NCBI GenBank assembly: GCA_024236035.1 | Contig: JACKLG010000003.1 | Location: 1-64,000, forward strand | Length of the DNA: 64,000 nucleotides | DNA from: Candidatus Paracaedibacteraceae bacterium | Lineage (GTDB): Bacteria; Pseudomonadota; Alphaproteobacteria; UBA6184 | Direction: 5' to 3' | Shown: positions 44,525-53,873 of the stretch, in pieces | Layout: every line of letters starts with the position of its first letter | Position numbering within the stretch: position 1 is the stretch's first letter | Position numbers and translations under genes: made by a program | The notes under the pieces: generated by a model | The model's database searches: none | What the model was told of the DNA's origin: nothing | The model's input: only the letters and a program-made list of their open reading frames with translations

Positions 44525-46001
44525 TTCTAATAAGTTTCATAGATTTAACTTTCTCTGATTGCAAAACTTTAATTACATCATCTACCGATAAGACAATATG
44601 ATTATTTACCATATGGATAATGTCATACTGCTGAAACAGCCGAAGTGCCGCATTCTGAACCACTGCGCCCAATATAATAACGCCTTTACGCATACCATCT
44701 AACCCCAACTCAGATTCAAGTGCAGGAGATAAATTAGCAACAACAACCCCATTAAATATATGATTTCCTTTTAAGGTAGTACGTTGTCGCAAAGGAATTT
44801 CTACAGGTTTAATTACAGAAAATTGGGTTTCTATTTCAGTCTTTTTACGCATTATTTTTAATTTAATTGCTTCCCCTACAGGAAAACCTGCTAAACGATA
44901 ATAAAACGTTTCTTTATCTAGTACCGGCTTGCCATTCATTTCTAGAATTAAATCACCAACTTCTATTTCTTTTGCCGGACGATAGGGGTGAACGGCATTT
45001 ACAACAACGCCCCTAGGAAATTCCATGCCAAGGGTCTTAGCTAATTCAGGTGTAATAGTTTGCACCAATAATCCTGACCAACCACGTTGAACGTCTCCTC
45101 CTCCACTTTTTAACTGAGACACTGCCGGACGCGCCATATTAATTGGAATAGCAAAACCTACACCAGCAGAGGTCCCAGATTTTGAGATAATAAAATTATT
45201 AATCCCAATTAACTGCCCCCCCATATTAACTAAAGCGCCACCTGAGTTACCCACATTAATCGCAGCATCCGTTTGAATAAAACCACCAAATCGACTAACC
45301 GCAGAAACTATACCAGTAGTAACGGTGGTACCGATTCCGAAAGGGTTACCAATGGCTACAACCATATCACCTACTTCCATTGCTTCAGGATCGCCAATTT
45401 CAATAGGAGTTAACTCACCTTTTAAGTTTTGCATCTTCAGTACGGCTAAATCAATTTTATCGTCTCTTACAGCAACGGTAGCATCAAATACTCTGCCATC
45501 ACTTAAAATCACCTTAATTTTAGTAGCATCTTGAATAACATGCATATTTGTAAGTACAGTTCCTTCTTTACCAATTATTACGCCAGATCCTAGGGAGCGC
45601 TGTATTATTTCCCTGGGCATGTTAAATAAAGAATCAAAATTAAACCCCCTACTCAAAAATAATTGCATCATTGGATCCATAGCAAAGGGAGAATTTTTTA
45701 CTACCTGGACACGTTCGGAATAAATATTAACAACAGAAGGAGCCACTTTCTTTACAATTGGTGAAAAAGAAAATGCCCCTGGAGAAACAAGGTTAGTCCC
45801 GCTTTTTTTGCTCGGAGATAATGTTGGTGCTGTTAACGTTTCTAAGGAGGCAGAATCATTCTTATTAACATCTGAAGGCATTACTTTTTTAACGGATAAA
45901 TGTTTTTCTGGCTGTCGAGATGTTTTGTTGCCCATGCCGTAAGTTAGTCCACTAATAGATATTATAACTATTAAAAAAGCTTTAAACGTCTTTACCTTCA
46001 T
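44499..46001 (-). CDS. HtrA/DegQ-like periplasmic serine protease
   Basis: A 500-residue exported protease with signal (MKVKTFKAFLIVIISISG), a low-complexity Ser/Pro/Lys linker to about 75, a trypsin-like domain and two PDZ domains (about 275-385 and 395-495). The triad is His154 (TNMHVIQ), Asp184 (KIDLAVLK) and Ser253 (INVGNSGGAL). ATG 46001 is chosen because GGGAGAG lies 6 bases upstream and the signal begins there; the frame extends to 46019. It is more canonical than the HtrA at 28734 and is cotranscribed with the LdcA-like and Atm1-type genes. Confidence 0.93.
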   Translation of the reverse strand: MKVKTFKAFLIVIISISGLTYGMGNKTSRQPEKHLSVKKVMPSDVNKNDSASLETLTAPTLSPSKKSGTNLVSPGAFSFSPIVKKVAPSVVNIYSERVQVVKNSPFAMDPMMQLFLSRGFNFDSLFNMPREIIQRSLGSGVIIGKEGTVLTNMHVIQDATKIKVILSDGRVFDATVAVRDDKIDLAVLKMQNLKGELTPIEIGDPEAMEVGDMVVAIGNPFGIGTTVTTGIVSAVSRFGGFIQTDAAINVGNSGGALVNMGGQLIGINNFIISKSGTSAGVGFAIPINMARPAVSQLKSGGGDVQRGWSGLLVQTITPELAKTLGMEFPRGVVVNAVHPYRPAKEIEVGDLILEMNGKPVLDKETFYYRLAGFPVGEAIKLKIMRKKTEIETQFSVIKPVEIPLRQRTTLKGNHIFNGVVVANLSPALESELGLDGMRKGVIILGAVVQNAALRLFQQYDIIHMVNNHIVLSVDDVIKVLQSEKVKSMKLIRNGQTVEIK

Positions 46002-46023
46002 AATATACTCTCCCAACAAATTA

Positions 46024-46049
46024 ATAAAAAAGGGCCTCTAATGGGCCCT
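46024..46049 (-). terminator. Terminator of the ribosomal superoperon
   Basis: Read on the minus strand, AGGGCC (46044-46049) pairs with GGCCCT (46031-46036) across a 7-base loop and is followed by six T. It lies about 30 bases after the rplQ stop and closes the alpha operon. Confidence 0.9.
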
Positions 46050-46078
46050 ATTTTAAATAAAAAACGGTTAACAATTAA

Positions 46079-46501
46079 TTATTCTGATTGTTCCGCTTCC
46101 ATATATTGCACAGGCCCAGAATCTGTTCCCTTGGCAGTTAAGTCACGGTCTAGAAATTCAATTACGGCCATTGGAGCCATATCACCATGACGAAAACCAG
46201 CCTTTAAAATACGAGTATATCCACCAGCTCGATCTTTAAAACGAGGACCAAGATGGTTCAACAATCTTTCCACAGATTGGTGGTTCCCGTTTAAGAATGA
46301 TAATAGATAACGACGATTTGCTAAAGTATTTTCTTTTGCAACCGTAACAAGCTTCTCCACTATTGGACGTAAGTCCTTAGCTTTTGGAAGTGTGGTTTTA
46401 ATTTGTTCGTGCTTTACTAAGGCGGTTACCAATGACTTTAATAACGCGGTACGTTGCCCAGTGTTGCGATTAAATTTACGCCCTTTTAATGCGTGCCTCA
46501 T
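46079..46501 (-). CDS. rplQ: 50S ribosomal protein L17
   Basis: A 140-residue large-subunit protein (127 in E. coli). The opening RHALKGRKFNRNTGQRTALL is diagnostic, and the extra length is an acidic C-terminal tail after GPVQYMEAE, common in alphaproteobacteria. It is the last gene of the alpha operon, 14 bases after rpoA. Confidence 0.98.
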   Translation of the reverse strand: MRHALKGRKFNRNTGQRTALLKSLVTALVKHEQIKTTLPKAKDLRPIVEKLVTVAKENTLANRRYLLSFLNGNHQSVERLLNHLGPRFKDRAGGYTRILKAGFRHGDMAPMAVIEFLDRDLTAKGTDSGPVQYMEAEQSE

Positions 46502-46515
46502 GTTTAACTCCTACC

Positions 46516-47529
46516 TTAATAAGGTTCTTCTATTTTTTTTGCTAATTCTTCAATATTTTCTGGTGGCCAACCATCAACCTTCATACCTAAGTCAAGGCCT
46601 AAGTGCACCAAAACTTCTTTAATTTCGTTCAATGATTTGCGACCAAAGTTTGGAGTGCGCAAAAGTTCACCTTCCGATTTTGCAATCAAATCACCTATAT
46701 AGATGATATTTTCATTGCGAAGACAGTTCATAGAACGTACAGAAAGTTCTAACTCTTCCACTTTACGTAGTAAATTACGATTAAATGGAAATTCAGGTTC
46801 AGATTCAGCCGCAGCAACTGGCTTTGGCTCTTCAAAGTTAATAAATTGTTGCAATTGATCTTGCAAAATTCTTGCGGATAACGCTACTGCATCTTCTGGA
46901 GAAATAGAACCATTTGTTTCTACATCTAAAACAACAGTATTATAATCTGTATCTTGTCCTACACGTGTATCTTCAACTGTATATGCAACTCTCTTTACTG
47001 GTGAAAAGATTGCATCAATCGGTATAATACCGATTTCATCTTCTACACCTCTATTACGGTCCGCAGAAACGTATCCTTTACCAACCTCTACGGTTAATTC
47101 CATTGATACCTTTGCATTCGCATCCAGAGTAAATAAAACTAAGTCTTTATTAATAACATCTACAGCTGCAGTTTCTGTAATCATACCCGCAGTCACTACA
47201 CAAGGGCCAGTTACTTCCAAATGAATTTTTTGGGCATCTTGAGAATGTGAACGAAGAGCTAACTGCTTAACGTTTAGAATAATATCTGTTACATCTTCAC
47301 GAACACCAGGTATTGTGCTAAACTCATGTAAAACTCCATCGATTTTAATGCGCGTTACCGCAGCACCTTGTAATGAGGACATTAAAACACGACGTAAAGC
47401 GTTGCCCAGAGTTACACCAAAACCTCTTTCAAGTGGACTTGCCACAATCTTTGCTGAATTTGGATTTGATCCAGCTTTTATATCTATCTTCTGAGCCTTA
47501 ATTAAAGACTGCCAATTGGTTTGAATCAC
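46516..47529 (-). CDS. rpoA: RNA polymerase alpha subunit
   Basis: A 337-residue subunit. The N-terminal assembly domain includes SPLERGFGVTLGNALRRVLMSSL. A linker with PKPVAAAESEPEF leads to the C-terminal domain with ELSVRSMNCLRNENI, which contacts UP elements and activators. Length is normal. It lies between rpsK and rplQ as usual. Confidence 0.98.
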   Translation of the reverse strand: MIQTNWQSLIKAQKIDIKAGSNPNSAKIVASPLERGFGVTLGNALRRVLMSSLQGAAVTRIKIDGVLHEFSTIPGVREDVTDIILNVKQLALRSHSQDAQKIHLEVTGPCVVTAGMITETAAVDVINKDLVLFTLDANAKVSMELTVEVGKGYVSADRNRGVEDEIGIIPIDAIFSPVKRVAYTVEDTRVGQDTDYNTVVLDVETNGSISPEDAVALSARILQDQLQQFINFEEPKPVAAAESEPEFPFNRNLLRKVEELELSVRSMNCLRNENIIYIGDLIAKSEGELLRTPNFGRKSLNEIKEVLVHLGLDLGMKVDGWPPENIEELAKKIEEPY

Positions 47530-47571
47530 GAGAGAAACCCCTTCCTTGCATACACAACACGTAATTATAGT

Positions 47572-47964
47572 TTAAACGCGACGACGTTTTGGAGGACGAC
47601 ACCCGTTGTGAGCAATAGGCGTTACATCCTTAATCGCTGTAACAACTAAACCTACTGCATGGAAAGCACGCAATGCAGATTCACGACCAGAACCAGGCCC
47701 CTTAACACGAACAGACAATGTCTTTAAACCATGTTCCATTGCTTTTTTAGCAGCATCTTCAGCTGCAACCTGAGCAGCAAAAGGAGTAGATTTTCGAGAC
47801 CCCTTAAAGCCTTTTGTGCCAGCTGTTGACCAAGCAATAGTATTTCCATGCAAATCTGTAATTGTAATTACAGTATTGTTAAAGGTTGAATTAATAAAAG
47901 CCATACCCGTAACTACATTTTTCTTTTCGCGCTTACGAATACGCGTTGCTGTTTTTTGACTCAT
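47572..47964 (-). CDS. rpsK: 30S ribosomal protein S11
   Basis: A 130-residue small-subunit platform protein. INSTFNNTVITITDLHGN, STAGTKGFKGSRKSTPFAAQ and the C-terminal THNGCRPPKRRRV-type ending (PIAHNGCRPPKRRRV) are diagnostic. Same length as in E. coli. Confidence 0.98.
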   Translation of the reverse strand: MSQKTATRIRKREKKNVVTGMAFINSTFNNTVITITDLHGNTIAWSTAGTKGFKGSRKSTPFAAQVAAEDAAKKAMEHGLKTLSVRVKGPGSGRESALRAFHAVGLVVTAIKDVTPIAHNGCRPPKRRRV

Positions 47965-47977
47965 CGTTTACCTACCA

Positions 47978-48346
47978 CTATTTCTTTTTACCGGCGATTG
48001 CAACCGCTTTACCCTTACGAGTACGAGCATTTGTACTAGTACGCTGACCGCGAACAGGTAAGCGCTTACGATGACGCAATCCACGATAACAACCTAAATC
48101 TTGCAATCTTTTAATATTCATTGATACTTCACGACGTAAATCACCTTCAACTTGATAATCACTATCGATCACTGTACGAATTCTTAAAACTTCTTCATCC
48201 GTTAACTGAAACACTCTTTTTGTTTCTTCAATACCAACTTTTGTACAAATATCTTTAGCATGCTTTGGCCCAATTCCGTAGATATAACGAAGAGCTATTT
48301 CTACACGCTTTTGAGTCGGTATGTTTACACCTGCTATACGTGCCAC
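47978..48346 (-). CDS. rpsM: 30S ribosomal protein S13
   Basis: A 122-residue head protein. The start is taken as GTG (minus strand, 48346), giving the family start ARIAGVNIPTQKR with AAGGAG just upstream; the frame extends 13 residues further but that is atypical. SMNIKRLQDLGCYRGLRHR and RGQRTSTNARTRKG are conserved. First gene of the alpha cluster, after adk; no rpmJ precedes it. Confidence 0.97.
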   Translation of the reverse strand: MARIAGVNIPTQKRVEIALRYIYGIGPKHAKDICTKVGIEETKRVFQLTDEEVLRIRTVIDSDYQVEGDLRREVSMNIKRLQDLGCYRGLRHRKRLPVRGQRTSTNARTRKGKAVAIAGKKK

Positions 48347-48431
48347 TTGTTTCTCCTTGATTCTTTTCGAATGTAAACTTCTCATATCCCTTTAAAGTAA
48401 AAGGACAGAAAAGTCAATATTTATTCGTTAT

Positions 48432-49079
48432 TTACAACACACTTTCTATTTGATGAAATACATTATCTACTGATCGCATTCCATCTACAACTACAACGTT
48501 AAGCTTATGATTAATGAAAAAGTCTACAACCGGCGCAGTAGCTTCTTCATATATCGTTAAACGTGTTTTTACTGTATCTTCAGTATCATCAGATCTTGTT
48601 TTAAAACTTACAGAAGAACAAACATCACATGTTCCTTCCATTTTTGGAACCTTATAGTACTGATTATAAATCTCTCCACAATCAGCACAAGAAAAACGTC
48701 CTACAATACGTTTTATTAGAGCATCTTTATCAACTTGAACATTAATTATGGTATTAACAGTTTCATTGCGTTGTTTCAATATATCTAATAAAAACTCAGC
48801 CTGCTCAATTGTACGAGGAAATCCATCATACAAAATTCCTTTTGCTTCAGCGTTTTCAGAAAGAAACTTTTCTACCAATTGATAGATAATCTTATTTTCC
48901 GGAAACCGCCCTTGAGCCATAATATCCGCACACATATTCCCTACTTCAGAACCAGAAGCAACTTCAGCCCTCAATAAGTCTCCTGTAGATACAAGTTTAA
49001 ATCTGTATTTTTCTTCAAGCTTTTTAGACTGGGTCCCTTTTCCGGATCCTGGAGCCCCTAAAATAATTAAGTGCTTCAT
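48432..49079 (-). CDS. adk: Adenylate kinase (zinc-lid type)
   Basis: A 215-residue enzyme interconverting AMP + ATP and 2 ADP. The P-loop is GAPGSGKGTQS. The lid holds four cysteines (CADC and CDVC), so it should bind zinc, unlike the E. coli enzyme. The start overlaps the secY stop by 4 bases. The secY-adk-rpsM order is common outside gammaproteobacteria. Confidence 0.97.
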   Translation of the reverse strand: MKHLIILGAPGSGKGTQSKKLEEKYRFKLVSTGDLLRAEVASGSEVGNMCADIMAQGRFPENKIIYQLVEKFLSENAEAKGILYDGFPRTIEQAEFLLDILKQRNETVNTIINVQVDKDALIKRIVGRFSCADCGEIYNQYYKVPKMEGTCDVCSSVSFKTRSDDTEDTVKTRLTIYEEATAPVVDFFINHKLNVVVVDGMRSVDNVFHQIESVL

Positions 49080-50416
49080 GACCTGGGAACTCCCTTACCT
49101 TTATTGACCCATGACTTCTTCATTAATCCTTCATATTGTTGCGCAATCATGTGTGAATGAATCTGTCCAACTGTATCAATAGTTACACTCACAACGATCA
49201 GCACACCTGTTCCGCCCAAGGCTAAAGGAATAGATGAATAACGCGTAAATATTTCAGGCATTACACAAACTAATGAAATATACGCAGCGCCTGCGACAGT
49301 TAAACGAGTTAAGATATAATCTAAATATTCTGCAGTATTCTTTCCTGGACGAATCCCAAGAATAATCGCACCACCTTTACGTAAGTTTTCAGCAGTTTCT
49401 TCTGAATTAAATACAACTGAAGTATAAAAGAATGCAAAAAATACTATAAGGAAAACATACAGGCTAATAAACCCCCACGTACCATGCTGAAAGCTTGATG
49501 TAAAACGCGCCAACATTCCTGTACCATCTGAAAAACCAGCAATTGTTGCAGGAAAGCTTAATAACGCACCTGCAAAAATAGGAGGTATAACGCCAGAACT
49601 GTTTAGTTTTAATGGTAAATGTGTGGAATTTCCACCATACATTTTGTTGCCTACTTGTCTTTTTGGATATTGAATATTAATTTTACGGAAAGAACGTTCC
49701 ATATATACAACAAAAAACACAATCGCCACAGCTAAAACAAGCACAGATACTAGGAATAAAGGACTAATAGTTCGATTGCGCCCCATTTCAAAAAGCAACG
49801 CCAACCCCTGAGGCAAACCAGATATAATACCTGCAAAGATAATTAATGAGCTACCTTGACCAATACCTCTAGAAGTAATTTGTTCACCTAGCCACATTAA
49901 GAAGACAGTACCACCAACAAGAGAGGTAACAAATGTCGTTTTAAATAGCAATCCCGGTTCCATAACCGGTGAGTCACTAACACCTTCTAAAAAGATGGCC
50001 ATAGAGGAAGCTTGAAATATAGCAATAAGCACCGTTAAATAACGCGTATATTGGTTAATTTTTTTTCGCCCTGTTTCGCCATCTTTTTTTAACGCCTCTA
50101 ACTGCGGAACAATACTCGTCAATAGCTGCGTAATAATGCTTGCCGTGATGTATGGAACAATCCCTAGGGCAAATATCGTCATGCGCCCTAGTGCTCCACC
50201 ACCAAATGTATTAAAGACAGCTAACAAGCCACCTGCAGCTTTGCCTGCTAAATTAGCCATAGCAACCGGATCAATTCCTGGAGATGGAATAAACGTTCCA
50301 ATACGATACACAATTAACGCGCCAAGTGTAAACCATATACGTTTTTTTAAATCATCAGCCTTAGAAAAGGCTTTCATGCTGAATGATGATGCTAATTGCT
50401 CTGCTGCAGATGCCAT
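49076..50416 (-). CDS. secY: Preprotein translocase channel SecY
   Basis: A 446-residue, ten-helix inner-membrane channel. RIGTFIPSPGIDP in the first part, NSSGVIPPIFAGALLSFPA and the cytoplasmic loop YPKRQVGNKMYGG are diagnostic. It works with SecA encoded at 35639-38299. It lies between rplO and adk in the spc operon. Confidence 0.98.
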   Translation of the reverse strand: MASAAEQLASSFSMKAFSKADDLKKRIWFTLGALIVYRIGTFIPSPGIDPVAMANLAGKAAGGLLAVFNTFGGGALGRMTIFALGIVPYITASIITQLLTSIVPQLEALKKDGETGRKKINQYTRYLTVLIAIFQASSMAIFLEGVSDSPVMEPGLLFKTTFVTSLVGGTVFLMWLGEQITSRGIGQGSSLIIFAGIISGLPQGLALLFEMGRNRTISPLFLVSVLVLAVAIVFFVVYMERSFRKINIQYPKRQVGNKMYGGNSTHLPLKLNSSGVIPPIFAGALLSFPATIAGFSDGTGMLARFTSSFQHGTWGFISLYVFLIVFFAFFYTSVVFNSEETAENLRKGGAIILGIRPGKNTAEYLDYILTRLTVAGAAYISLVCVMPEIFTRYSSIPLALGGTGVLIVVSVTIDTVGQIHSHMIAQQYEGLMKKSWVNKGKGVPRS

Positions 50417-50438
50417 ATTATTCTCGTCTTTCTATACT

Positions 50439-50897
50439 TTATGCAACTAATGTTAGTGAACCACCTGCTTTTTCAACCAATTGTTTTGCAGATTCAGAAA
50501 ATGCATTTACATGTAAGTTGATTTTAGCTTTTAAGTCACCCCTACCTAAAACTTTTACAGGAAGTTTCGTTGATCGCAACAAACCTGCTTGTACTAAAGC
50601 TTCAACATTGATCTCTTTAGTTGCATCTAAACGTTTTTCATCAATGAATTTTTGGATCATACCAACATTCACTGTTGCTATTTCTTTAGCGAAAATATTC
50701 GTAAAACCACGTTTTGGCAAACGACGATAAATTGGCATTTGTCCACCTTCAAAACCACCAATAGATGAGCCTGAACGTGATTTTTGGCCTTTTACACCTC
50801 GGCCCGAAGTTTTACCTTTTCCAGATCCGATACCGCGCCCCAAACGTTTTTTATCAGGACGAGCACCGTCGTTATCTCTTAATTCATTTAGCTTCAT
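50439..50897 (-). CDS. rplO: 50S ribosomal protein L15
   Basis: A 152-residue protein (144 in E. coli). LGRGIGSGKGKTSGRGVKGQ and GGFEGGQMPIYRRLPKRGF are the family signature. It sits 11 bases after rpmD in transcription order. Confidence 0.98.
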   Translation of the reverse strand: MKLNELRDNDGARPDKKRLGRGIGSGKGKTSGRGVKGQKSRSGSSIGGFEGGQMPIYRRLPKRGFTNIFAKEIATVNVGMIQKFIDEKRLDATKEINVEALVQAGLLRSTKLPVKVLGRGDLKAKINLHVNAFSESAKQLVEKAGGSLTLVA

Positions 50898-50908
50898 AAT
50901 ACTGCCTC

Positions 50909-51106
50909 TTAGTCTTCAACGCGCACTAAATGATGAACTTTACGAATCATCCCACGTACAGCAGGAGTATCTTCTAATTCACGAGTGCGGTGCATTTTAT
51001 TTAAGCCAAGACCTATTAATGTCGCTTGTTGATCAGCTGGACGACGAATAGGACTGCGTACTTGCGTAACCTTTAAGGTTTTCTTTTCAGCTGCTTTCTT
51101 ACTCAT
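50909..51106 (-). CDS. rpmD: 50S ribosomal protein L30
   Basis: A 65-residue protein. KVTQVRSPIRRPADQQATL and LGLNKMHRTRELEDTPAVRG are diagnostic. A short basic N-terminal extension (SKKAAEKK) makes it slightly longer than E. coli L30. It overlaps the rpsE stop by 8 bases. Confidence 0.97.
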   Translation of the reverse strand: MSKKAAEKKTLKVTQVRSPIRRPADQQATLIGLGLNKMHRTRELEDTPAVRGMIRKVHHLVRVED

Positions 51107-51659
51107 CAGCTAACTCCTTTTTATCTTTAGTTGTTTGACGACGCGCAACTAAATCGGCAACACGAAGACCACGACGATTTGCAACCGAACGTGGAGACGT
51201 TACATTTTTTAACGCTTCAAATGTAGCACGAACCATATTATGAGGATTTGTTGTGCCGATAGATTTTGCTACCACGTCATGAATACCTAAAGCTTCCAAA
51301 ACTTGACGCGTCGCACCACCCGCGATAATCCCTGTACCAGGCGCAGCTGAACGAAGCAATATTTTACCTGCACAAAAACGTCCTTCAGCATCATGATGCA
51401 ATGTACGGGCATCTCTTAACGGAATACGTATCATTGTGCGCTTTGCTTCATCAGAAGCTTTGCGAATTGCATCAGGTACTTCACGAGCTTTACCTGTACC
51501 AAAACCGACTTTACCTTTACCATCACCAACCACAACTAACGCGGAGAAAGAGAAGTTTTTACCCCCTTTTACAACCTTACATACGCGGTTGACGCTAACA
51601 AGTTTATCTACTAGATCTGTATCTTGTTGCGCTACTTTTTCTGTATTTTTACGAGCCAT
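51099..51659 (-). CDS. rpsE: 30S ribosomal protein S5
   Basis: A 186-residue protein (167 in E. coli) important for decoding accuracy. VNRVCKVVKGGKNFSFSALV, GFGTGKAREVPDAIRKA and APGTGIIAGGATRQVLEALG are conserved. It carries N- and C-terminal extensions typical of alphaproteobacteria. Confidence 0.98.
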   Translation of the reverse strand: MARKNTEKVAQQDTDLVDKLVSVNRVCKVVKGGKNFSFSALVVVGDGKGKVGFGTGKAREVPDAIRKASDEAKRTMIRIPLRDARTLHHDAEGRFCAGKILLRSAAPGTGIIAGGATRQVLEALGIHDVVAKSIGTTNPHNMVRATFEALKNVTSPRSVANRRGLRVADLVARRQTTKDKKELADE

Positions 51660-51672
51660 TAACTACATTCTC

Positions 51673-52035
51673 CTAGAATACTAAGCCATTTTCACGAGCA
51701 CCATCAGCCAAAGCCTTAACACGCCCATGATATAAGTATCCGCCACGATCAAAGTATACTTCTTTGATCCCAGCTTTTACCGCACGTTCTGCAACAAGTT
51801 TTCCAACTAAGCTTGCTGCATCTTTTGTTCCACCTTTTGGACCTTGAAATTCCTTTTCAACAGTGGAAGCCGAAGCAATAGTATGACGCTTTTTATCGTC
51901 AATAACTTGCGCATATATATGTTGATTTGAACGAAACACTGACAAGCGAAGTCTGTTTTCACTAGAAACTTGCTTTAACTTGTACCGATTACGACGCTGA
52001 CGTCGTAAATTTAATTCTCTATTGTTTATTGCCAT
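51673..52035 (-). CDS. rplR: 50S ribosomal protein L18
   Basis: A 120-residue 5S rRNA-binding protein. RLSVFRSNQHIYAQVIDD and the C-terminal DRGGYLYHGRVKALADGARE are diagnostic. Length is normal. Confidence 0.98.
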   Translation of the reverse strand: MAINNRELNLRRQRRNRYKLKQVSSENRLRLSVFRSNQHIYAQVIDDKKRHTIASASTVEKEFQGPKGGTKDAASLVGKLVAERAVKAGIKEVYFDRGGYLYHGRVKALADGARENGLVF

Positions 52036-52047
52036 GATGCCTTACCT

Positions 52048-52581
52048 TTACTTCTTCTTGCCTTCTTTACGCAAGATGTATTCACCAGCATATTTTACAC
52101 CTTTTCCTTTATACGGTTCAGGTTTTCTATATGCACGAATCTCAGCAGCAATTTGTCCGATTTGTTGTAAATCGGCACCTAAAATGCTGATAGTAGTGGG
52201 CTTTTCACACTTTACTTCTATCCCTTGAGGAATTGGATAGTGTATATCATGACTAAAACCAAGTTGAATGTTTAATGTATTACCAGCAACGCTTGCACGA
52301 TACCCGACACCAACAAGTTCAAGATCTTTTTTGAAACCGACACTAACACCCGTTACTAAATTTTGGATGCGACTGCGGTTAGTCCCCCACAACATACAAG
52401 TTTGTCGCTCTTTGTTACGTGGAGTTACAACAACTTTGTTGTCTTCAATTTTTACATCAACTTCACCTGTTACAGTGTACGATAATGTTCCCTTAGGTCC
52501 CTTTGCCGAAATAGTACGGCCGTCCATAGACATTTGAACACCAGAAGGAATAGATACCGGATTTTTACCAACACGAGACAT
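52048..52581 (-). CDS. rplF: 50S ribosomal protein L6
   Basis: A 177-residue protein, the same length as in E. coli. The start SRVGKNPVSIPSGV, GPKGTLSYTV and the end PEPYKGKGVKYAGEYILRKE are conserved. It lies near the factor-binding site of the ribosome. Confidence 0.98.
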   Translation of the reverse strand: MSRVGKNPVSIPSGVQMSMDGRTISAKGPKGTLSYTVTGEVDVKIEDNKVVVTPRNKERQTCMLWGTNRSRIQNLVTGVSVGFKKDLELVGVGYRASVAGNTLNIQLGFSHDIHYPIPQGIEVKCEKPTTISILGADLQQIGQIAAEIRAYRKPEPYKGKGVKYAGEYILRKEGKKK

Positions 52582-52593
52582 ATTACCCTCCCC

Positions 52594-52992
52594 TTAAAAC
52601 ATCGTACACAAAACTTCGCCACCAACATTATTTTGGCGTGCTTGGTGATCAGACATCACACCTTTTGGTGTAGATAAAATCGCGATTCCAAGGCCATTAT
52701 AATATGTTGGTATCTTTGCAGACTGTACGTACATACGACGTCCAGGCGTAGACATACGGCGAATTTTTTTAATTACAGGTTCGTTTGAATAATACTTTAA
52801 TTCAATACGAATATCTTTAATACCCTGACGAACTTCCACTACTTCGTAACCTTTAATGAAGCCTTCATTTTGCATAACTTCAAGCACTGCACACTTCAAA
52901 TTAGAGTGTGGACACGTCAACATAGCTTTACGAGCCTGTTGAGCGTTACGAATACGTGTTAGCATATCAGCAATAGGATCTGACATAGACAT
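52594..52992 (-). CDS. rpsH: 30S ribosomal protein S8
   Basis: A 132-residue 16S rRNA-binding protein. SDPIADMLTRIRNAQQARK at the start and GIAILSTPKGVMSDHQARQ at the end are diagnostic. In E. coli S8 represses the spc operon by binding its mRNA; whether that happens here is not visible. Confidence 0.98.
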   Translation of the reverse strand: MSMSDPIADMLTRIRNAQQARKAMLTCPHSNLKCAVLEVMQNEGFIKGYEVVEVRQGIKDIRIELKYYSNEPVIKKIRRMSTPGRRMYVQSAKIPTYYNGLGIAILSTPKGVMSDHQARQNNVGGEVLCTMF

Positions 52993-53007
52993 TTGCGTTT
53001 TTCCTTT

Positions 53008-53313
53008 TTACCAGCTTGCTTTTTTCAACCCAGGAATCAAACCAAGAGAACCCATCTCTCGCAACATGATTCTTGAAATTCCAAATTTGCGATAATTACC
53101 GCGAGAACGACCCGTCAACATACAACGGTTACGCACGCGAATCTTTGCACCACTACGGGGCATTTCCGCTAACTTAAGGGTTGCTTTAAAGCGCTCTTCA
53201 GGAGCAGCATTCCTGTCAGCCGCAATTGCCTTTAATTCAGCACGCTTTGAGGCATACTTTTGAGCAAGGCGTTTGCGCTTCTCGTTAATTTCTATCGAAC
53301 CTTTTCTAGCCAT
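53008..53313 (-). CDS. rpsN: 30S ribosomal protein S14 (zinc-free type)
   Basis: A 101-residue protein of the long, cysteine-poor form with no CxxC zinc ribbons. RNRCMLTGRSRGNYRKFG and SRIMLREMGSLGLIPG are conserved. Length matches E. coli. Confidence 0.98.
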   Translation of the reverse strand: MARKGSIEINEKRKRLAQKYASKRAELKAIAADRNAAPEERFKATLKLAEMPRSGAKIRVRNRCMLTGRSRGNYRKFGISRIMLREMGSLGLIPGLKKASW

Positions 53314-53327
53314 TTAAAACTTCCCTT

Positions 53328-53864
53328 TTAATTAATCGGCATATTTAATGCTTTTAGCAAAGCTTTTGCTTCAGCATTTGTTTTTGCAGAAGTAACAAAT
53401 ACAATATCCATCCCGCGAATTTCATCTATTTTATCATAATCAATTTCAGGGAATACGATTTGTTCTTTAATACCAAAGGTATAGTTTCCACGACCATCAA
53501 AGCTTTTGCCGGACAACCCGCGGAAGTCACGAACGCGTGGTAACGCGATGTTAACTAATCGATCAACAAACTCATACATTTGGTTTTTACGCAATGTAAC
53601 TTTTACACCTAAGCTCATGTTTTCACGAACTTTAAAACCAGCAATCGACTTTTTAGCTTTTGTTACCACAGGTTTTTGTCCAGCAATTGCAGTCAAATCA
53701 TTTACAGCAAATTGAATTTTTTTGCTATCTTGAGCTGCTTTACCGACACCCATGTTGATAACAACCTTTAAAAGCCTAGGAACTTCAAATGGATTTTTGT
53801 ATTCAAACTCATTTTGAAGAGATGGTTTTATGGTTTTGTTATAAACTTCTTTTAAGCGTGCCAT
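53328..53864 (-). CDS. rplE: 50S ribosomal protein L5
   Basis: A 178-residue 5S rRNA-binding protein. KVVINMGVGKAAQDSK, RVRDFRGLSGKSFDGRGNY and FPEIDYDKIDEIRGMD are diagnostic. Normal length. Confidence 0.98.
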   Translation of the reverse strand: MARLKEVYNKTIKPSLQNEFEYKNPFEVPRLLKVVINMGVGKAAQDSKKIQFAVNDLTAIAGQKPVVTKAKKSIAGFKVRENMSLGVKVTLRKNQMYEFVDRLVNIALPRVRDFRGLSGKSFDGRGNYTFGIKEQIVFPEIDYDKIDEIRGMDIVFVTSAKTNAEAKALLKALNMPIN

Positions 53865-53873
53865 AATAATTCT

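Noticed and set aside
48347..48385. N-terminal extension of S13
   Set aside because: The family starts at ARIAGVNIP, which has a good ribosome site before its GTG.
48347..48431. Expected rpmJ (L36) between secY/adk and rpsM
   Set aside because: Looked for and not found; the gap is only about 85 bases and has no L36-like frame. In many alphaproteobacteria rpmJ lies elsewhere, so this is not a loss that can be claimed.
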